Positions 42,950 through 51,997 are shown, numbered from the stretch's first letter. The stretch: DNA of 62,115 nt from JBBREP01 sp036501845 (GCA_036501845.1 DASXZO010000001.1:1-62115), one strand, 5' to 3'. Notes: generated from the sequence alone by a model not told the origin. Program-made: numbers and translations.

Positions 42950-43609
42950 ATGGCCGAACCCAAGAGCTTCTTTCTCAGCGCAACGATTCACGACTATCTC
43001 GTGGAACACGGCACGCCACCCGACGACGTGTCACGCGCGCTGATCGCGGAGACGGCCGCGCTCGGTCCGGTCGCGGGCATGCAGGTGGCACCCGAGCAGG
43101 GCGCGTTCCTCACCCTGCTCACCGCGGCGCTCGGCGCGCGTCTCGTGGTGGAGGTGGGCACGTTCACCGGTTACTCGGCACTGTGCATCGCCCGCGGTCT
43201 CGGGAACGGCGGCCAACTCATCTGCTGCGACGTGAGCGACGAGTGGACGAGCGTCGGCAAGCCGCACTGGGCCGCGGCCGGCGTGGACGACCGCATCGAG
43301 CTGCGCATCGGCCCGGCGATCGACACGCTGCGCGCCATGCCGACCGACGCGTCGATCGACATGGCGTTCATCGACGCCGACAAGCCCAACTACGCCAACT
43401 ACTACGACGAGCTGCTCCCACGCGTGCGCACCAACGGCGTGATCCTCGTCGACAACGTCCTCTGGAGCGGCCGCGTGGTGGACGACACCGCCGACGACGA
43501 CAACACCAAGGCGATCAAAGCCTTCAACGACAAGGTCGCGTCCGACGACCGCGTCGAATCAGTGATGCTCCCCATCTCCGACGGCCTGACACTGCTCCGC
43601 AAGCGCTGA
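42950..43609 (+). CDS. Class I O-methyltransferase (caffeoyl-CoA/catechol type)
   Basis: A 219-residue SAM-dependent O-methyltransferase. It has VVEVGTFTGYSALCIA (66-81), the acidic strand end CCDVSDEW, and the metal-binding FIDADKPNY and ILVDNVLWSGRV blocks, all typical of cation-dependent enzymes that methylate catechol-like hydroxyls. It probably has a leaderless transcript and shares the dyad operator with the divergent transporter operon, which suggests a link to uptake of the same compound. The target could be an aromatic or a small metabolite. Confidence 0.88.
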   Translation: MAEPKSFFLSATIHDYLVEHGTPPDDVSRALIAETAALGPVAGMQVAPEQGAFLTLLTAALGARLVVEVGTFTGYSALCIARGLGNGGQLICCDVSDEWTSVGKPHWAAAGVDDRIELRIGPAIDTLRAMPTDASIDMAFIDADKPNYANYYDELLPRVRTNGVILVDNVLWSGRVVDDTADDDNTKAIKAFNDKVASDDRVESVMLPISDGLTLLRKR

Positions 43610-43640
43610 CCGAAGCCCCCGACGACGCATAGGTGAACCG

Positions 43641-44297
43641 TCACATGATGCGCATGAAGTTCTTGTAGACCGGCGCCATCTTCTCGACGGTGCTGTCGGG
43701 CAGCGGCACGAGCTTGCCCAGCACGTGGGCGCCCCACACGATCTCGGCGGTGCGCTCCACCAGCATCGCCAGCTTCAAGCAGTCCTGCGGGTTCTTGCCC
43801 ACGGTGAGGAGCCCGTGGTTGGCCATCAGCACCGCGGCGCGGTCACCCACGTGGCGGGCCACTTCCTTGCCGAGCGACTTGCTCCCCGTCATCTTGTATT
43901 CGGCCACGCCGACGTCGCCGCCGATGTACGCGTGTACCTCTTCGATCACGCACGGGATCGGCGTGCGCGTCACCGCGAACATCGTGGAGAACTTCGCGTG
44001 GCAGTGCATCACCGCGTTGATGTCCTCGTGCTCACGCAGGCACTCGAGGTGCAAGTCCTTCTCGCTTGTGGGGCTCCGCGTGCCCTCGAGCACGTTGCCG
44101 TCGATGTCACACACCACGAGGTCGTCGAGCGTCATCGTCTCGTAGGGGAGCGACCCGGGTGTGAGCACCGCGTTGCCGTCGGGCAGCCGCGCGCTCAGGT
44201 TGCCCGACGTGCCTTCCACGAGATCCTTGGCGATCATGTCCTTGGCCGTCTGCAGGAGCATCTCCTTGGTCTCCTGCGCGGTCAGCTTCACCGCCAT
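43641..44297 (-). CDS. Class II aldolase/adducin family protein (FucA-like)
   Basis: A 218-residue zinc-type aldolase. The predicted catalytic and metal residues line up with fuculose-phosphate aldolase at a constant offset of six: Glu79 (PTSEKDLH), His98 and His100 (MHCHAKF), and His161 (NHGLL). GTSGNLS near residue 29 is the phosphate-binding loop. It should cleave or form a 2-hydroxy sugar phosphate or a related hydroxy acid. ATG 44297 shares one base with the stop of the dehydrogenase gene (TGATG), so they form an operon. Confidence 0.87.
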   Translation of the reverse strand: MAVKLTAQETKEMLLQTAKDMIAKDLVEGTSGNLSARLPDGNAVLTPGSLPYETMTLDDLVVCDIDGNVLEGTRSPTSEKDLHLECLREHEDINAVMHCHAKFSTMFAVTRTPIPCVIEEVHAYIGGDVGVAEYKMTGSKSLGKEVARHVGDRAAVLMANHGLLTVGKNPQDCLKLAMLVERTAEIVWGAHVLGKLVPLPDSTVEKMAPVYKNFMRIM

Positions 44298-45277
44298 CAG
44301 CCCAACACCTCCGGGTTCACGCAATGGAGTGGTTTCTCGCCGGCGAGCACGCGGGCCACGTCGGCCGCCACCATGCTCGCCTGGTTCGTTTCGACGTCGT
44401 ACGTGGCGCCGCCGATGTGCGGCGTGAGCACGACGTTCTTCATCGACACGAGCGGGTGGTCGGTGGGCAGGTGCTCACCGATGAAGTGGTCGAGTCCGGC
44501 GCCGCCGAGGTGACCCGACTGCAGTGCGGCCACCAGCGCGTCGGTGTCGTGCAACATTGCTCGGGCCGAGTTCACGAACACCGCGCCGGGCTTCATCGCC
44601 GCGAACTGCTGCTCGCCCACCATGCCGGTGGTCTCGGGCGTGACCATGGCGTGCATGCTCACCACGTCGCATTCCGCCAGCATGGCGTCGAGGTCGCGGT
44701 GCGTGGCCGCCGGGTTGTACGGGTCGAATGAGAGCACCTTCATGCCGATGCCCTCGAGCCGCCATTTGGTGGCACGGCCCACGGAGCCGAGGCCCACGAT
44801 GCCCGCCGTTTGTCCGGAGAGCTGCCAGGCCCGGTAGCGCTGGTAGGGGATTACACCGTTGGCGTACACCTGCCCGCTGCGCACGTCGGCGTCGCCCTGC
44901 ACGATCCAGCGGTTCACGGCGAACAGCAGCGCGAGCGTCATCTCGGCCACCGCGTCGGCGTTGCGGCCGGGCGCGTTCACGATCGGGATGCCGGCCGCGG
45001 TGGCCGCGGCGAGGTCGACGTTGTTGGGGTCGCCGCGACAGCTCCCGATCACCCGGAGCTTGCGCTCGAACACCGGCCCTTTCACCTGATCCGACTCGAC
45101 GATCACGATGTCGGCGCCTTCGTCGTCGATGCGCTGGGCGAGGTCCTCGGCCTTGTAGATCCGCAGCGGCCGATGCTCGAGCCACGGGTCGTACACCACG
45201 TCGGCGATCTTGCCGAGCTCGTCCATACCTTCGCCGCGAAACGGTGCCGTCACCAGTGCAACGGGTCGATCTGCCAT
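44297..45277 (-). CDS. D-isomer-specific 2-hydroxyacid dehydrogenase
   Basis: A 326-residue NAD-dependent dehydrogenase of the phosphoglycerate dehydrogenase-like family. The cofactor motif GLGSVGRATKW (162-172) ends with Asp185 in LSFDP, favouring NAD. Catalytic residues are Arg239 (NSARA), Glu268 and His287 (TPHIGGATYD). There is no C-terminal ACT domain, so it is a general 2-hydroxyacid dehydrogenase rather than a regulated SerA. ATG 45277 is preferred over the upstream in-frame start, which would run through the dyad operator. It forms an operon with the downstream aldolase gene. Confidence 0.88.
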   Translation of the reverse strand: MADRPVALVTAPFRGEGMDELGKIADVVYDPWLEHRPLRIYKAEDLAQRIDDEGADIVIVESDQVKGPVFERKLRVIGSCRGDPNNVDLAAATAAGIPIVNAPGRNADAVAEMTLALLFAVNRWIVQGDADVRSGQVYANGVIPYQRYRAWQLSGQTAGIVGLGSVGRATKWRLEGIGMKVLSFDPYNPAATHRDLDAMLAECDVVSMHAMVTPETTGMVGEQQFAAMKPGAVFVNSARAMLHDTDALVAALQSGHLGGAGLDHFIGEHLPTDHPLVSMKNVVLTPHIGGATYDVETNQASMVAADVARVLAGEKPLHCVNPEVLG

Positions 45278-45299
45278 AGACGGCGAGTCTCGCGCGGCA

Positions 45300-45315
45300 C
45301 TGACGCCGTCGTCAG
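45300..45315. promoter_or_regulatory. Dyad operator candidate CTGAC-N6-GTCAG (site 3)
   Basis: CTGAC GCCGTC GTCAG, in the 71-base gap between the divergent dehydrogenase (45277) and thiolase-like (45349) genes. A TACATT -10 candidate for the plus-strand gene lies at 45333-45338. Confidence 0.6.
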
Positions 45316-45348
45316 GTTGGACGCTCGTGCCGTACATTCAGCGCCGCG

Positions 45349-46914
45349 ATGAGCGGTCGAGTGTGTGTGATCGGAGTGGCGTCGCAGACATGGCGGGGTC
45401 TCGACGCGCCCGAGCCGCTCGACATGTGGACCGAGGTGGTGCGCGCCGCCGCGGCCGATGCCGGAACACCCGGCGCACCGGGAGCACCCGGTGCGGCACA
45501 GGTGCTCGACGCGGTCGACGCGATGGAGATCGTCTACTGCCAGACCTGGCAGTACGACAATGCGCCTGATCGGCTCTGTGACCGGCTCGGCATCGCGCCG
45601 GCTCGTCGTTACTACAGCGGTATCGGCGGCACCACGCCCCAGCAACTCGTGAACGCCTCGGCCGAGCGCATCGTGGCCGGCGAACTCGACGTGGCCGTGG
45701 TGTTGAGCGGCGAGGCGCTCGCCACGCAGAAAGCCGTCACCAAGCGCGGCGAGGAGTACGCGCCGTCGTTCCCACCTCCCGAGCCGCGACCGTTCCCTTG
45801 GGAGGCGCCGTTCCACGCCGCCGAGGTCGCGCACGAGGTGTTCCAGGCGTGGCTCACGTTCTCGCTGTTCGACAACGCGCGCCGCGCGCAGCGCGCCACG
45901 CCGCTCACCGACTATCGCTACGAGATCGCGCAGATGCTTGCGCCGATGACCAACGTTGCGGCGGCCAATCCGGACGCGTGGTTCCGCACCGCGCGCACGG
46001 TCGACGACATCGAGACCGCACGGCCCGACAACCGCATGGTCGGCTACCCGTACACGAAATACATGATTTCCGTGATGGACGTCGATATGGCAGCCGCGGT
46101 GGTGCTCGCGAGTGAAGACGCGGCCGACCGCCTCGGTGTGCCGCACGATCGTCGCGTGTACTTGCGGGGCTGGTGCTACGCGACCGATCCCGTCTACGTG
46201 GCCGAGCACCCTGACATGTGGCGTAGCCCGGCGATGGCCACGGCGTTCGCCACTGCGCTCACGAACGCGGCGGTCGGCATTGACGATGTGGCGGTGCTCG
46301 ATCTCTACAGCTGCTTCCCGTCGAGCCTGAACTTCGCGCGCGACGCGCTCGGCATCGAAGCCGACGACCCTCGCTCGCTCACGGTCACCGGCGGCTTGCC
46401 GTACCACGGTGGTGCGGCGAGCGGCTACATGACGCATTCGATCGCCGAGATGGTGCGGCGGCTGCGCGAGCAACCCGACGCGCACGGGCTCGTGACCGGC
46501 GTGGGCATGCACATGACCAAGCACGTGGCCGCGGTGTACTCAGGTGCGCCCGGAACGGCCACGCCGCCCGATGCCGCAATTCAGCGCACGCTCGAGGCGG
46601 CCCATCCGCGGCGCTCGATCGCGCACGCTGCGGCCCATCGCGATGGCGACATTGCCGATGCCCGGATCGCCGCGTACACGGTGGTCCACGGCGGCGACGG
46701 CCAGCCCGCGTGGGGTGTGGTGGTTGGCGACCTCGACGCCACCGAAGCCGCCGATTCGCCAGATGCGCGCGTCTACGCGCGCATCGACGACCCCGACCTC
46801 CTCGTCGAAGCTGAAACACATGAGTTGGTCGGTCGTTGGGCGACGCTGCGCACCGAGCGCGCCGAGACTCGGCGCGGTGAGCGTGTGCGCAACGTGGTCG
46901 TCGGCGTCCGATAG
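45349..46914 (+). CDS. Thiolase-like protein lacking the N-terminal nucleophile
   Basis: A 521-residue thiolase-fold protein of the acetyl-CoA acetyltransferase/SCP-x type. It shows VCVIGVASQTW at the start, VNASAERIVAGELDVAVVLSGEAL in the middle, and C-terminal GGLPYHGGAASGYMTH and GVGMHMTKH blocks, where the final His would be catalytic. At the usual Cys position (C-x-S-G) it has LSGEAL, so the acyl-enzyme cysteine is missing. It may be an inactive or altered-chemistry thiolase, as in some pairs with DUF35/OB-fold partners, but no such partner is adjacent. Regulated from the shared dyad at 45300. Confidence 0.78.
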   Translation: MSGRVCVIGVASQTWRGLDAPEPLDMWTEVVRAAAADAGTPGAPGAPGAAQVLDAVDAMEIVYCQTWQYDNAPDRLCDRLGIAPARRYYSGIGGTTPQQLVNASAERIVAGELDVAVVLSGEALATQKAVTKRGEEYAPSFPPPEPRPFPWEAPFHAAEVAHEVFQAWLTFSLFDNARRAQRATPLTDYRYEIAQMLAPMTNVAAANPDAWFRTARTVDDIETARPDNRMVGYPYTKYMISVMDVDMAAAVVLASEDAADRLGVPHDRRVYLRGWCYATDPVYVAEHPDMWRSPAMATAFATALTNAAVGIDDVAVLDLYSCFPSSLNFARDALGIEADDPRSLTVTGGLPYHGGAASGYMTHSIAEMVRRLREQPDAHGLVTGVGMHMTKHVAAVYSGAPGTATPPDAAIQRTLEAAHPRRSIAHAAAHRDGDIADARIAAYTVVHGGDGQPAWGVVVGDLDATEAADSPDARVYARIDDPDLLVEAETHELVGRWATLRTERAETRRGERVRNVVVGVR

Positions 46915-46968
46915 TCAGGCGCGCTCGATTCGTTGACACGGCGGCGCCCCTTCCTCGGGTTTCGTCGC

Positions 46969-46974
46969 TATAGT
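46969..46974 (+). promoter_or_regulatory. -10 hexamer TATAGT before peptide transporter operon
   Basis: A near-consensus -10. It ends 8 bases before GTG 46983, the start of a short upstream frame, so that frame would be leaderless. A TTGACA at 46933 is too far (30 bases) to be its -35. Confidence 0.45.
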
Positions 46975-46982
46975 CCGCCCAC

Positions 46983-47090
46983 GTGACCGGCGTCACACCA
47001 GGCTGCTGGCACTCGCAACTCCCACCACACCAACGACCGCTGACAACGACACCGGCTCGAGCAGCCGGCGCCGTGAGGGGGCCCACGTGA
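46983..47090 (+). CDS. Possible leader peptide upstream of peptide-binding protein gene
   Basis: A 35-codon frame starts with GTG 46983, right after the TATAGT -10, and ends with a TGA that overlaps the GTG 47087 start of the binding-protein gene (GTGA). The product would be Pro/Thr/Arg-rich with one Cys and one Trp and no repeated amino acid of the attenuator type. A GAGGGGG ribosome site at 47074-47080 also serves the downstream gene. The frame may be translated and coupled, or may only mark the mRNA leader. Confidence 0.35.
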   Translation: MTGVTPGCWHSQLPPHQRPLTTTPARAAGAVRGPT

Positions 47091-48877
47091 TCCGGTACCG
47101 CGCCAACGGACGTTCAGTCACCAAGGCGGTGGCAGCCGTCATGGTCTTCGGCCTCGTTGCCGCCGCGTGTGGTGGCAACAGCGGCGGCGGCAATAGCGCC
47201 AATGGTGGCAGCACCGTCACCACCGCGAACGAGGCGAATCTCAAGCCGCAATATGGCGGCGACGCCACCTTCGCGCTCGAGGCCGACACCACCGGCGGTT
47301 ACTGCCTGTCGGAGGCCCAGCTCGCGATCGCCGGTATCCAGGTGGCGCGCTCGCTCTACGACACGCTGACCGTGCCCACCGCGAACGGCACCTACGTGCC
47401 GTTCCTCGCGCAGTCGGTCACGCCGAACGCGACCTTCACGACATGGACGATCAACCTGCGTCCCGGCATCACGTTCTCGGACGGCACACCGTTGAACGCG
47501 GCCGACGTGCGCGACAACCTCAACAACTACCGAGGCCAGGCCGACCCCGGCGACCCGAAGCCGCTCGTGACGGGCGAACTCTTCCCCTTCGTGTTCGCGA
47601 GCGTCACGTCGGTGAAGGCAACTGGCCCGATGACCGTCACGGTCACCATGAGCAAGCCGTGGGCGGCGTTCCCGGCGAGCCTCTACTCGTACGGGCGGCT
47701 CGGCATCATGGGCGAAGCCCAGATGCACGACCCGAAGAAGTGCTACATCAACCTCGTCGGCACCGGCCCGTTCCAGTTCAAGGGTAACTGGGTGCCGAAC
47801 AGCCACATGGTCGTAGTGAAGAACCCGCACTACTGGCGCAAGGACAAGGACGGCAACGCGCTGCCGTACCTCAACCAGATCACGTTCCAGACCGTGCTCG
47901 AGACGAGCAACCTCATCGGCAACCTGCAGAGCAAGACCAGCGACCTCGCCGATACCGACAACGACATCGCGATCCCCAAGTTCATCACCGCCGCGAAGAA
48001 CGGCACGATGCACCTCCTCGAGAGCGACACCGACACCGAGATCGCGTACACGCTTCTCAACGAGAAGACCGAGCCGTTCAATCACTATTCGGCCCGCGCC
48101 GCGTTCGCGTACGCAGTGAACCGGGAGGAGTACAACAAGCTGCGCCAGGGTGGCCTGCTCAAGTCGGCGAGCGGACCGTTCGCGCCGGGCGTGATCGGCA
48201 ACCTGCCCGCCACCGGCGCCAACGGCACGAACCTGCCGGACTACGACGTTGCGAAGGCGAAGCAGTACGCGGCGCAGTACAAGCAGGAGACCGGCCACAC
48301 GCTCACGTTCCAGTACGGCACCACCAACGACGCCGACTCCCTGACGTCCGCCTTGCTGATCAAGAGCTACCTCGAGGCCGCGGGCATGAAGGTGTCGATT
48401 CGCCAGACCGACCAGTCGCAGTACATCAACGACGCGATCCAGGGCACCTACCAAGCGCTGGCGTGGCGTAACCACCCGGGCTTCGACCCCGACACGCAGA
48501 CGATCTGGTGGACCTGTAGCGCACCGGCCCCGAACCCGCAGCCCGCGGTGTTCCCCGTGGCGAAGAAGTGCGACAACCCGGTGAACTTCTCGGGCTTCAA
48601 CGATGCGGTCATCAACAACGACATGGCCGAGGCGCGTGGCACCACCGACGTCGCCAAGCGCACGCAGCTGTACGAGAGCGTGAACAAGGAGTTCGCCAAG
48701 CAGCTCTGGGAGCTCTGGGGCTACTACGTGCTCTGGACGGTGCCGTCGCAGACCAACGTGCACGGCATCAACAACTTGGCGTTGCCCACGGCCACGTCGG
48801 TGAACGCGGTCGGCGACAAGCCGTTCCTCGGTCTGGCCAGCGGTATCGACCCGGCACCACTTTGGATGTCGAAGTGA
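47087..48877 (+). CDS. Peptide/solute ABC transporter binding protein (family 5, Opp/Dpp-like)
   Basis: A 596-residue type II binding lipoprotein with signal and lipobox VAAAC (Cys28), a Gly/Asn/Ser linker, then the family-5 core: PFLAQSVTPN, WTINLRPGITFSDGTPLNAADVRDN, LVGTGPFQFKG, and a C-terminal domain ending WMSK. It captures peptides or related solutes outside the cell for the permease and ATPase genes directly downstream, a complete five-gene importer to 52993. The GTG 47087 start follows a GAGGGGG ribosome site. Confidence 0.9.
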   Translation: MIRYRANGRSVTKAVAAVMVFGLVAAACGGNSGGGNSANGGSTVTTANEANLKPQYGGDATFALEADTTGGYCLSEAQLAIAGIQVARSLYDTLTVPTANGTYVPFLAQSVTPNATFTTWTINLRPGITFSDGTPLNAADVRDNLNNYRGQADPGDPKPLVTGELFPFVFASVTSVKATGPMTVTVTMSKPWAAFPASLYSYGRLGIMGEAQMHDPKKCYINLVGTGPFQFKGNWVPNSHMVVVKNPHYWRKDKDGNALPYLNQITFQTVLETSNLIGNLQSKTSDLADTDNDIAIPKFITAAKNGTMHLLESDTDTEIAYTLLNEKTEPFNHYSARAAFAYAVNREEYNKLRQGGLLKSASGPFAPGVIGNLPATGANGTNLPDYDVAKAKQYAAQYKQETGHTLTFQYGTTNDADSLTSALLIKSYLEAAGMKVSIRQTDQSQYINDAIQGTYQALAWRNHPGFDPDTQTIWWTCSAPAPNPQPAVFPVAKKCDNPVNFSGFNDAVINNDMAEARGTTDVAKRTQLYESVNKEFAKQLWELWGYYVLWTVPSQTNVHGINNLALPTATSVNAVGDKPFLGLASGIDPAPLWMSK

Positions 48878-48930
48878 CCGGGTCCGTGGCCGTCGGCTGA
48901 GCAGCACGAAAGCGCGACGGGAACAGCGTC

Positions 48931-49890
48931 ATGGGTCTCTACATCCTCCGGCGACTCGGATCGCTCGTGGTCGTGGTGATCATCGTGACGCTGTTCTCGT
49001 TCTCGCTGATCAAGTTCATTCCCGGAGACCCGGTCATCAACATGGTCGGCTACTTCGACCCGAAGAAGATCGGCGCGCTGCGGCACCAGCTCGGCTATGA
49101 CCGGCCGTTCATCGTGCAGTACGTCGATTGGCTCAAAGGCTTCCTGCACGGCGACTTCGGCCAGATCTTCCACGGTGTGAGCGGCGGCAGCCCGGCCTAC
49201 GCGCAGATCAAGCGGGCGCTGCCGGTGTCGCTCGAGCTGATGGCGTTCGCGATGGTGCTGACGCTGCTGTTCGCGATCCCGCTCGGCGTGCTTTCGGCCT
49301 ACCGGAACGGCACGTGGCTCGACAAGATCTTCTCCACGACCGCGTTCGGCCTGATCGCGATTCCAGACTTCGTGGTCGGCATCATCCTGCTCGACTTCGT
49401 CGCCGTGAAACACGGTTGGTTGCCGGCCAACTACACGTACTGGGGCCAGAACCATCTCGACCACATCAAGTCGTTGCTGTTGCCGGCGATCTCTCTGGCG
49501 ATCGGTCAGATCGCCGGTTACATGCGGCTCCTTCGCAGCGACATGATCCAGACGCTGCAAGAGGACTACGTGGCGATGGCGCGGGCGAAGGGCATGCCCG
49601 ACCGGCGCGTGCTGTGGCTGCACGCGTTGCGCCCTTCGAGCCTCACGCTGTTCACGGTTGCCGGTCTGAACATCGGTGCGCTGATCGGCGGCACCGTCGT
49701 CGTGGAGGTGGTGTTCCAGATCCCCGGAATGGGCACCGAGTTGTTCAGCGCGATCACGCAACGGCAATACCAGGAGATCCAGAGCTTCGTGGCCGTGATC
49801 GCCATCGGCTACGTGCTCGTGAACCTGTTCATCGACATCCTCTATACGTTCCTCGACCCACGGGTGCGCAGTGCAAGAGCTCTCGCTTAG
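48931..49890 (+). CDS. Opp/Dpp-type ABC permease 1
   Basis: A 319-residue permease of the DppB/OppB type: MGLYILRRLGSLVVVV first helix, the PGDPV loop, DYVAMARAKGMPDRRVLWLHALR coupling-helix (EAA-like) segment near residues 211-233, and a final PRVRSA tail. It forms a heterodimer channel with the protein encoded at 49871. ATG 48931 follows GGGAAC. Its end overlaps the next gene by 20 bases. Confidence 0.9.
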   Translation: MGLYILRRLGSLVVVVIIVTLFSFSLIKFIPGDPVINMVGYFDPKKIGALRHQLGYDRPFIVQYVDWLKGFLHGDFGQIFHGVSGGSPAYAQIKRALPVSLELMAFAMVLTLLFAIPLGVLSAYRNGTWLDKIFSTTAFGLIAIPDFVVGIILLDFVAVKHGWLPANYTYWGQNHLDHIKSLLLPAISLAIGQIAGYMRLLRSDMIQTLQEDYVAMARAKGMPDRRVLWLHALRPSSLTLFTVAGLNIGALIGGTVVVEVVFQIPGMGTELFSAITQRQYQEIQSFVAVIAIGYVLVNLFIDILYTFLDPRVRSARALA

Positions 49891-50854
49891 CCCCGAAGCC
49901 GGCACCGCGCCGGTTGGTGGCGGCGCCGACGTGGCTGGCGCGGCCGTGGAGCCCGTCGTCGTCGAGCAGGCCCCGAGCCGCAAGTTCGGCATCGGTGCGT
50001 GGCTCGCGTCGATTTGGCTCGTGGGCCTGGCGATCGCGGCACTGATCGTGCCGTTCACCTCGCTCACGACGAACCCCAAGTATCCCAACCTGGCGGACGT
50101 CGGCCCGTTCAAGAGCGGCGCGCACATCTTCGGCGTCGACGCCATCGGTCGCGACCAGCTGTCGCTGTTGTTGTGGGGCGCACGCAGCTCGCTCATCCTC
50201 GGCGTCGGCGCGATCGCGATCGGCATGATTGTCGGCGGCTTCCTCGGCCTCGCCGCGGGCTACATCGGTGGCCGGACCGACACATTGATCGCCGGCGTGT
50301 TCAACGTGCTGCTCGCCATTCCGCAGCTCGTGCTCGCACTTGCGCTTGTGACCGCGTTGTCGAACGACCAGCCGCACATCAGCGGCACCTCGGTGTCGTT
50401 CACGCCGGTCTCGCCGGCCCGACGGTTGATCGTGTTGATCATCGCCCTCGGCATCGTGTCGATCCCTGTGCTGGGCCGGATTACGAGAGCCAACGCGCTC
50501 ACGTGGGCGCAGCGCGAGTTCGTGCTCGCGGCGCGTGCCCAGGGCGCGAAGAGCCTGAGCATCATGATTCGTGAGGTCCTTCCCAACGTGTTGCCCGCGA
50601 TGTTCTCGATCGCGCTGCTCGGCGTCGGTGTCGTGATCGTCGCCGAAGGCGGATTGGCGGTACTCGGCGTCGGTGTGCACGATCCATCGGTGTCGTGGGG
50701 TGTGCTCATCGCGGGCAATCGCAGCGCGATCAGCACCGGGTACGCCTACTTGCTGATGGAGCCGGTGGTCTTCATCTTCCTCACGGTGCTGTCGCTCAAC
50801 TACCTCGGCGACGTGATCCGCGCCCGCTTCGAGTTCCGGGACAGTGCTCTGTGA
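49871..50854 (+). CDS. Opp/Dpp-type ABC permease 2
   Basis: A 327-residue permease of the DppC/OppC type. It has an N-terminal soluble stretch, then a membrane segment, the FGVDAIGRDQLSLLLWGARSSL block, EFVLAARAQGAKSLSIMIREVLPN as the coupling helix, and GVHDPSVSWGVLI. GTG 49871 gives the full N-terminus and overlaps the previous gene by 20 bases. Its stop overlaps the next gene as GTGA. Confidence 0.9.
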   Translation: MQELSLSPEAGTAPVGGGADVAGAAVEPVVVEQAPSRKFGIGAWLASIWLVGLAIAALIVPFTSLTTNPKYPNLADVGPFKSGAHIFGVDAIGRDQLSLLLWGARSSLILGVGAIAIGMIVGGFLGLAAGYIGGRTDTLIAGVFNVLLAIPQLVLALALVTALSNDQPHISGTSVSFTPVSPARRLIVLIIALGIVSIPVLGRITRANALTWAQREFVLAARAQGAKSLSIMIREVLPNVLPAMFSIALLGVGVVIVAEGGLAVLGVGVHDPSVSWGVLIAGNRSAISTGYAYLLMEPVVFIFLTVLSLNYLGDVIRARFEFRDSAL

Positions 50855-51996
50855 GCGCGGAGCAGTTCAAGGACGCTCCGCTCGACGGCCCGCTGCTCGA
50901 GCTGCGCGACGTGACCACTGCGTTCAAGACCGGCCGCGGCCTCGTGCACGCGGTCGACGGTGTGAGCTTCTCGCTCGAGCGGGGCAAGACGCTCGGTGTG
51001 GTGGGGGAGTCGGGCTGCGGCAAGTCGGTGCTGTCGAAGAGCGTTATGGGCCTGTTGCCGAAACGCAACGTCGAACGCGGTGGCAGCATCCGCTTCGAGG
51101 GCGAGGAGATCGGCGACGCCAAGTCGTCGGATCTGCGGCACTTGTGGGGCACGCAGATGTCGATGATCTTCCAAGATCCGATGACCGCGCTGAACCCGGT
51201 GATGAAGGTGGGCAAGCAGATCACCGAGTCGCTGCGTTACCACCTCGACGTGTCGAAGGACTTCGCCAACGACACCGCGCTGCAGCTGCTCACCAGCGTC
51301 GGTATTCCCGAGCCGCAACGGCGCGTCAACCAGTACGCGTTCGAGATGTCGGGCGGTATGCGCCAGCGCGTGATGATCGCGATCGCGCTTGCCTGCGGGC
51401 CCAAGTTGCTGTTCGCCGACGAGCCCACTACGGCGCTCGATGTGACGGTGCAGGCCCAGATCCTCGACCTGCTCCAGGAACAGCAGCGCGAGCGCTTCAT
51501 GGCGATGATCCTCGTCACCCACGACCTCGGAGTGGTTGCGAACCGCACCGACGACATCATGGTGATGTACGCAGGGCAGGCGATCGAGAAGGCGCCCACA
51601 CGCACGCTGTTCGCAGAGATGCGTCACCCCTACACGCACGCGCTGCTGCAGAGCATTCCCAAGCTCGATCAACCGAGCCACTCTCGGCTCGACGCGATCA
51701 GCGGCCGGCCGCCCGACCTCGTGCACCCGCCGAAGGGTTGCCGCTTCGCCCCGCGTTGCCCGAACGCCCAGGACCGTTGCCGCGAGGAGGTGCCTCCACT
51801 CGCGGAGCGCGAGACCCCGGGTCACGAGTTCGCGTGTTTCTATCCGGTCGGCACGCCCGAAGGTGACGAGGCGCGAGCGCGTAACGAGGCCGAAGGCAAG
51901 GTGCCGGGCGCGAGCGCATTGTCCACCGCCGCAGCTGCGGCCGCCTCGTCTGCGCCGGCCCCGCCCACGGCCGCGGCACCGAAGAGCGAGGCCTGA
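50851..51996 (+). CDS. Opp/Dpp-type ABC ATPase 1 (DppD/OppD-like)
   Basis: A 381-residue ATPase. Walker A GESGCGKS, signature MSGGMRQRVMIA, Walker B LLFADEPTTALD, and the peptide-transporter C-terminal extension with RFAPRCPNAQDRC, which in relatives can hold an Fe-S cluster. After that extension an Ala/Pro-rich tail of about 45 residues is added. GTG 50851 overlaps the permease stop (GTGA). It pairs with the ATPase encoded at 51998. Confidence 0.9.
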   Translation: MSAEQFKDAPLDGPLLELRDVTTAFKTGRGLVHAVDGVSFSLERGKTLGVVGESGCGKSVLSKSVMGLLPKRNVERGGSIRFEGEEIGDAKSSDLRHLWGTQMSMIFQDPMTALNPVMKVGKQITESLRYHLDVSKDFANDTALQLLTSVGIPEPQRRVNQYAFEMSGGMRQRVMIAIALACGPKLLFADEPTTALDVTVQAQILDLLQEQQRERFMAMILVTHDLGVVANRTDDIMVMYAGQAIEKAPTRTLFAEMRHPYTHALLQSIPKLDQPSHSRLDAISGRPPDLVHPPKGCRFAPRCPNAQDRCREEVPPLAERETPGHEFACFYPVGTPEGDEARARNEAEGKVPGASALSTAAAAAASSAPAPPTAAAPKSEA

Positions 51997-51997
51997 C

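Noticed and set aside
43622..43633. ACGACGCATAGG repeated at 55964-55975, suggesting a dispersed repeat.
   Set aside because: A 12-base match is expected by chance in a window of this size and the flanks differ.
46933..46974. TTGACA and TATAGT as a matched -35/-10 pair.
   Set aside because: The spacer is 30 bases, far longer than the usual 16-18.
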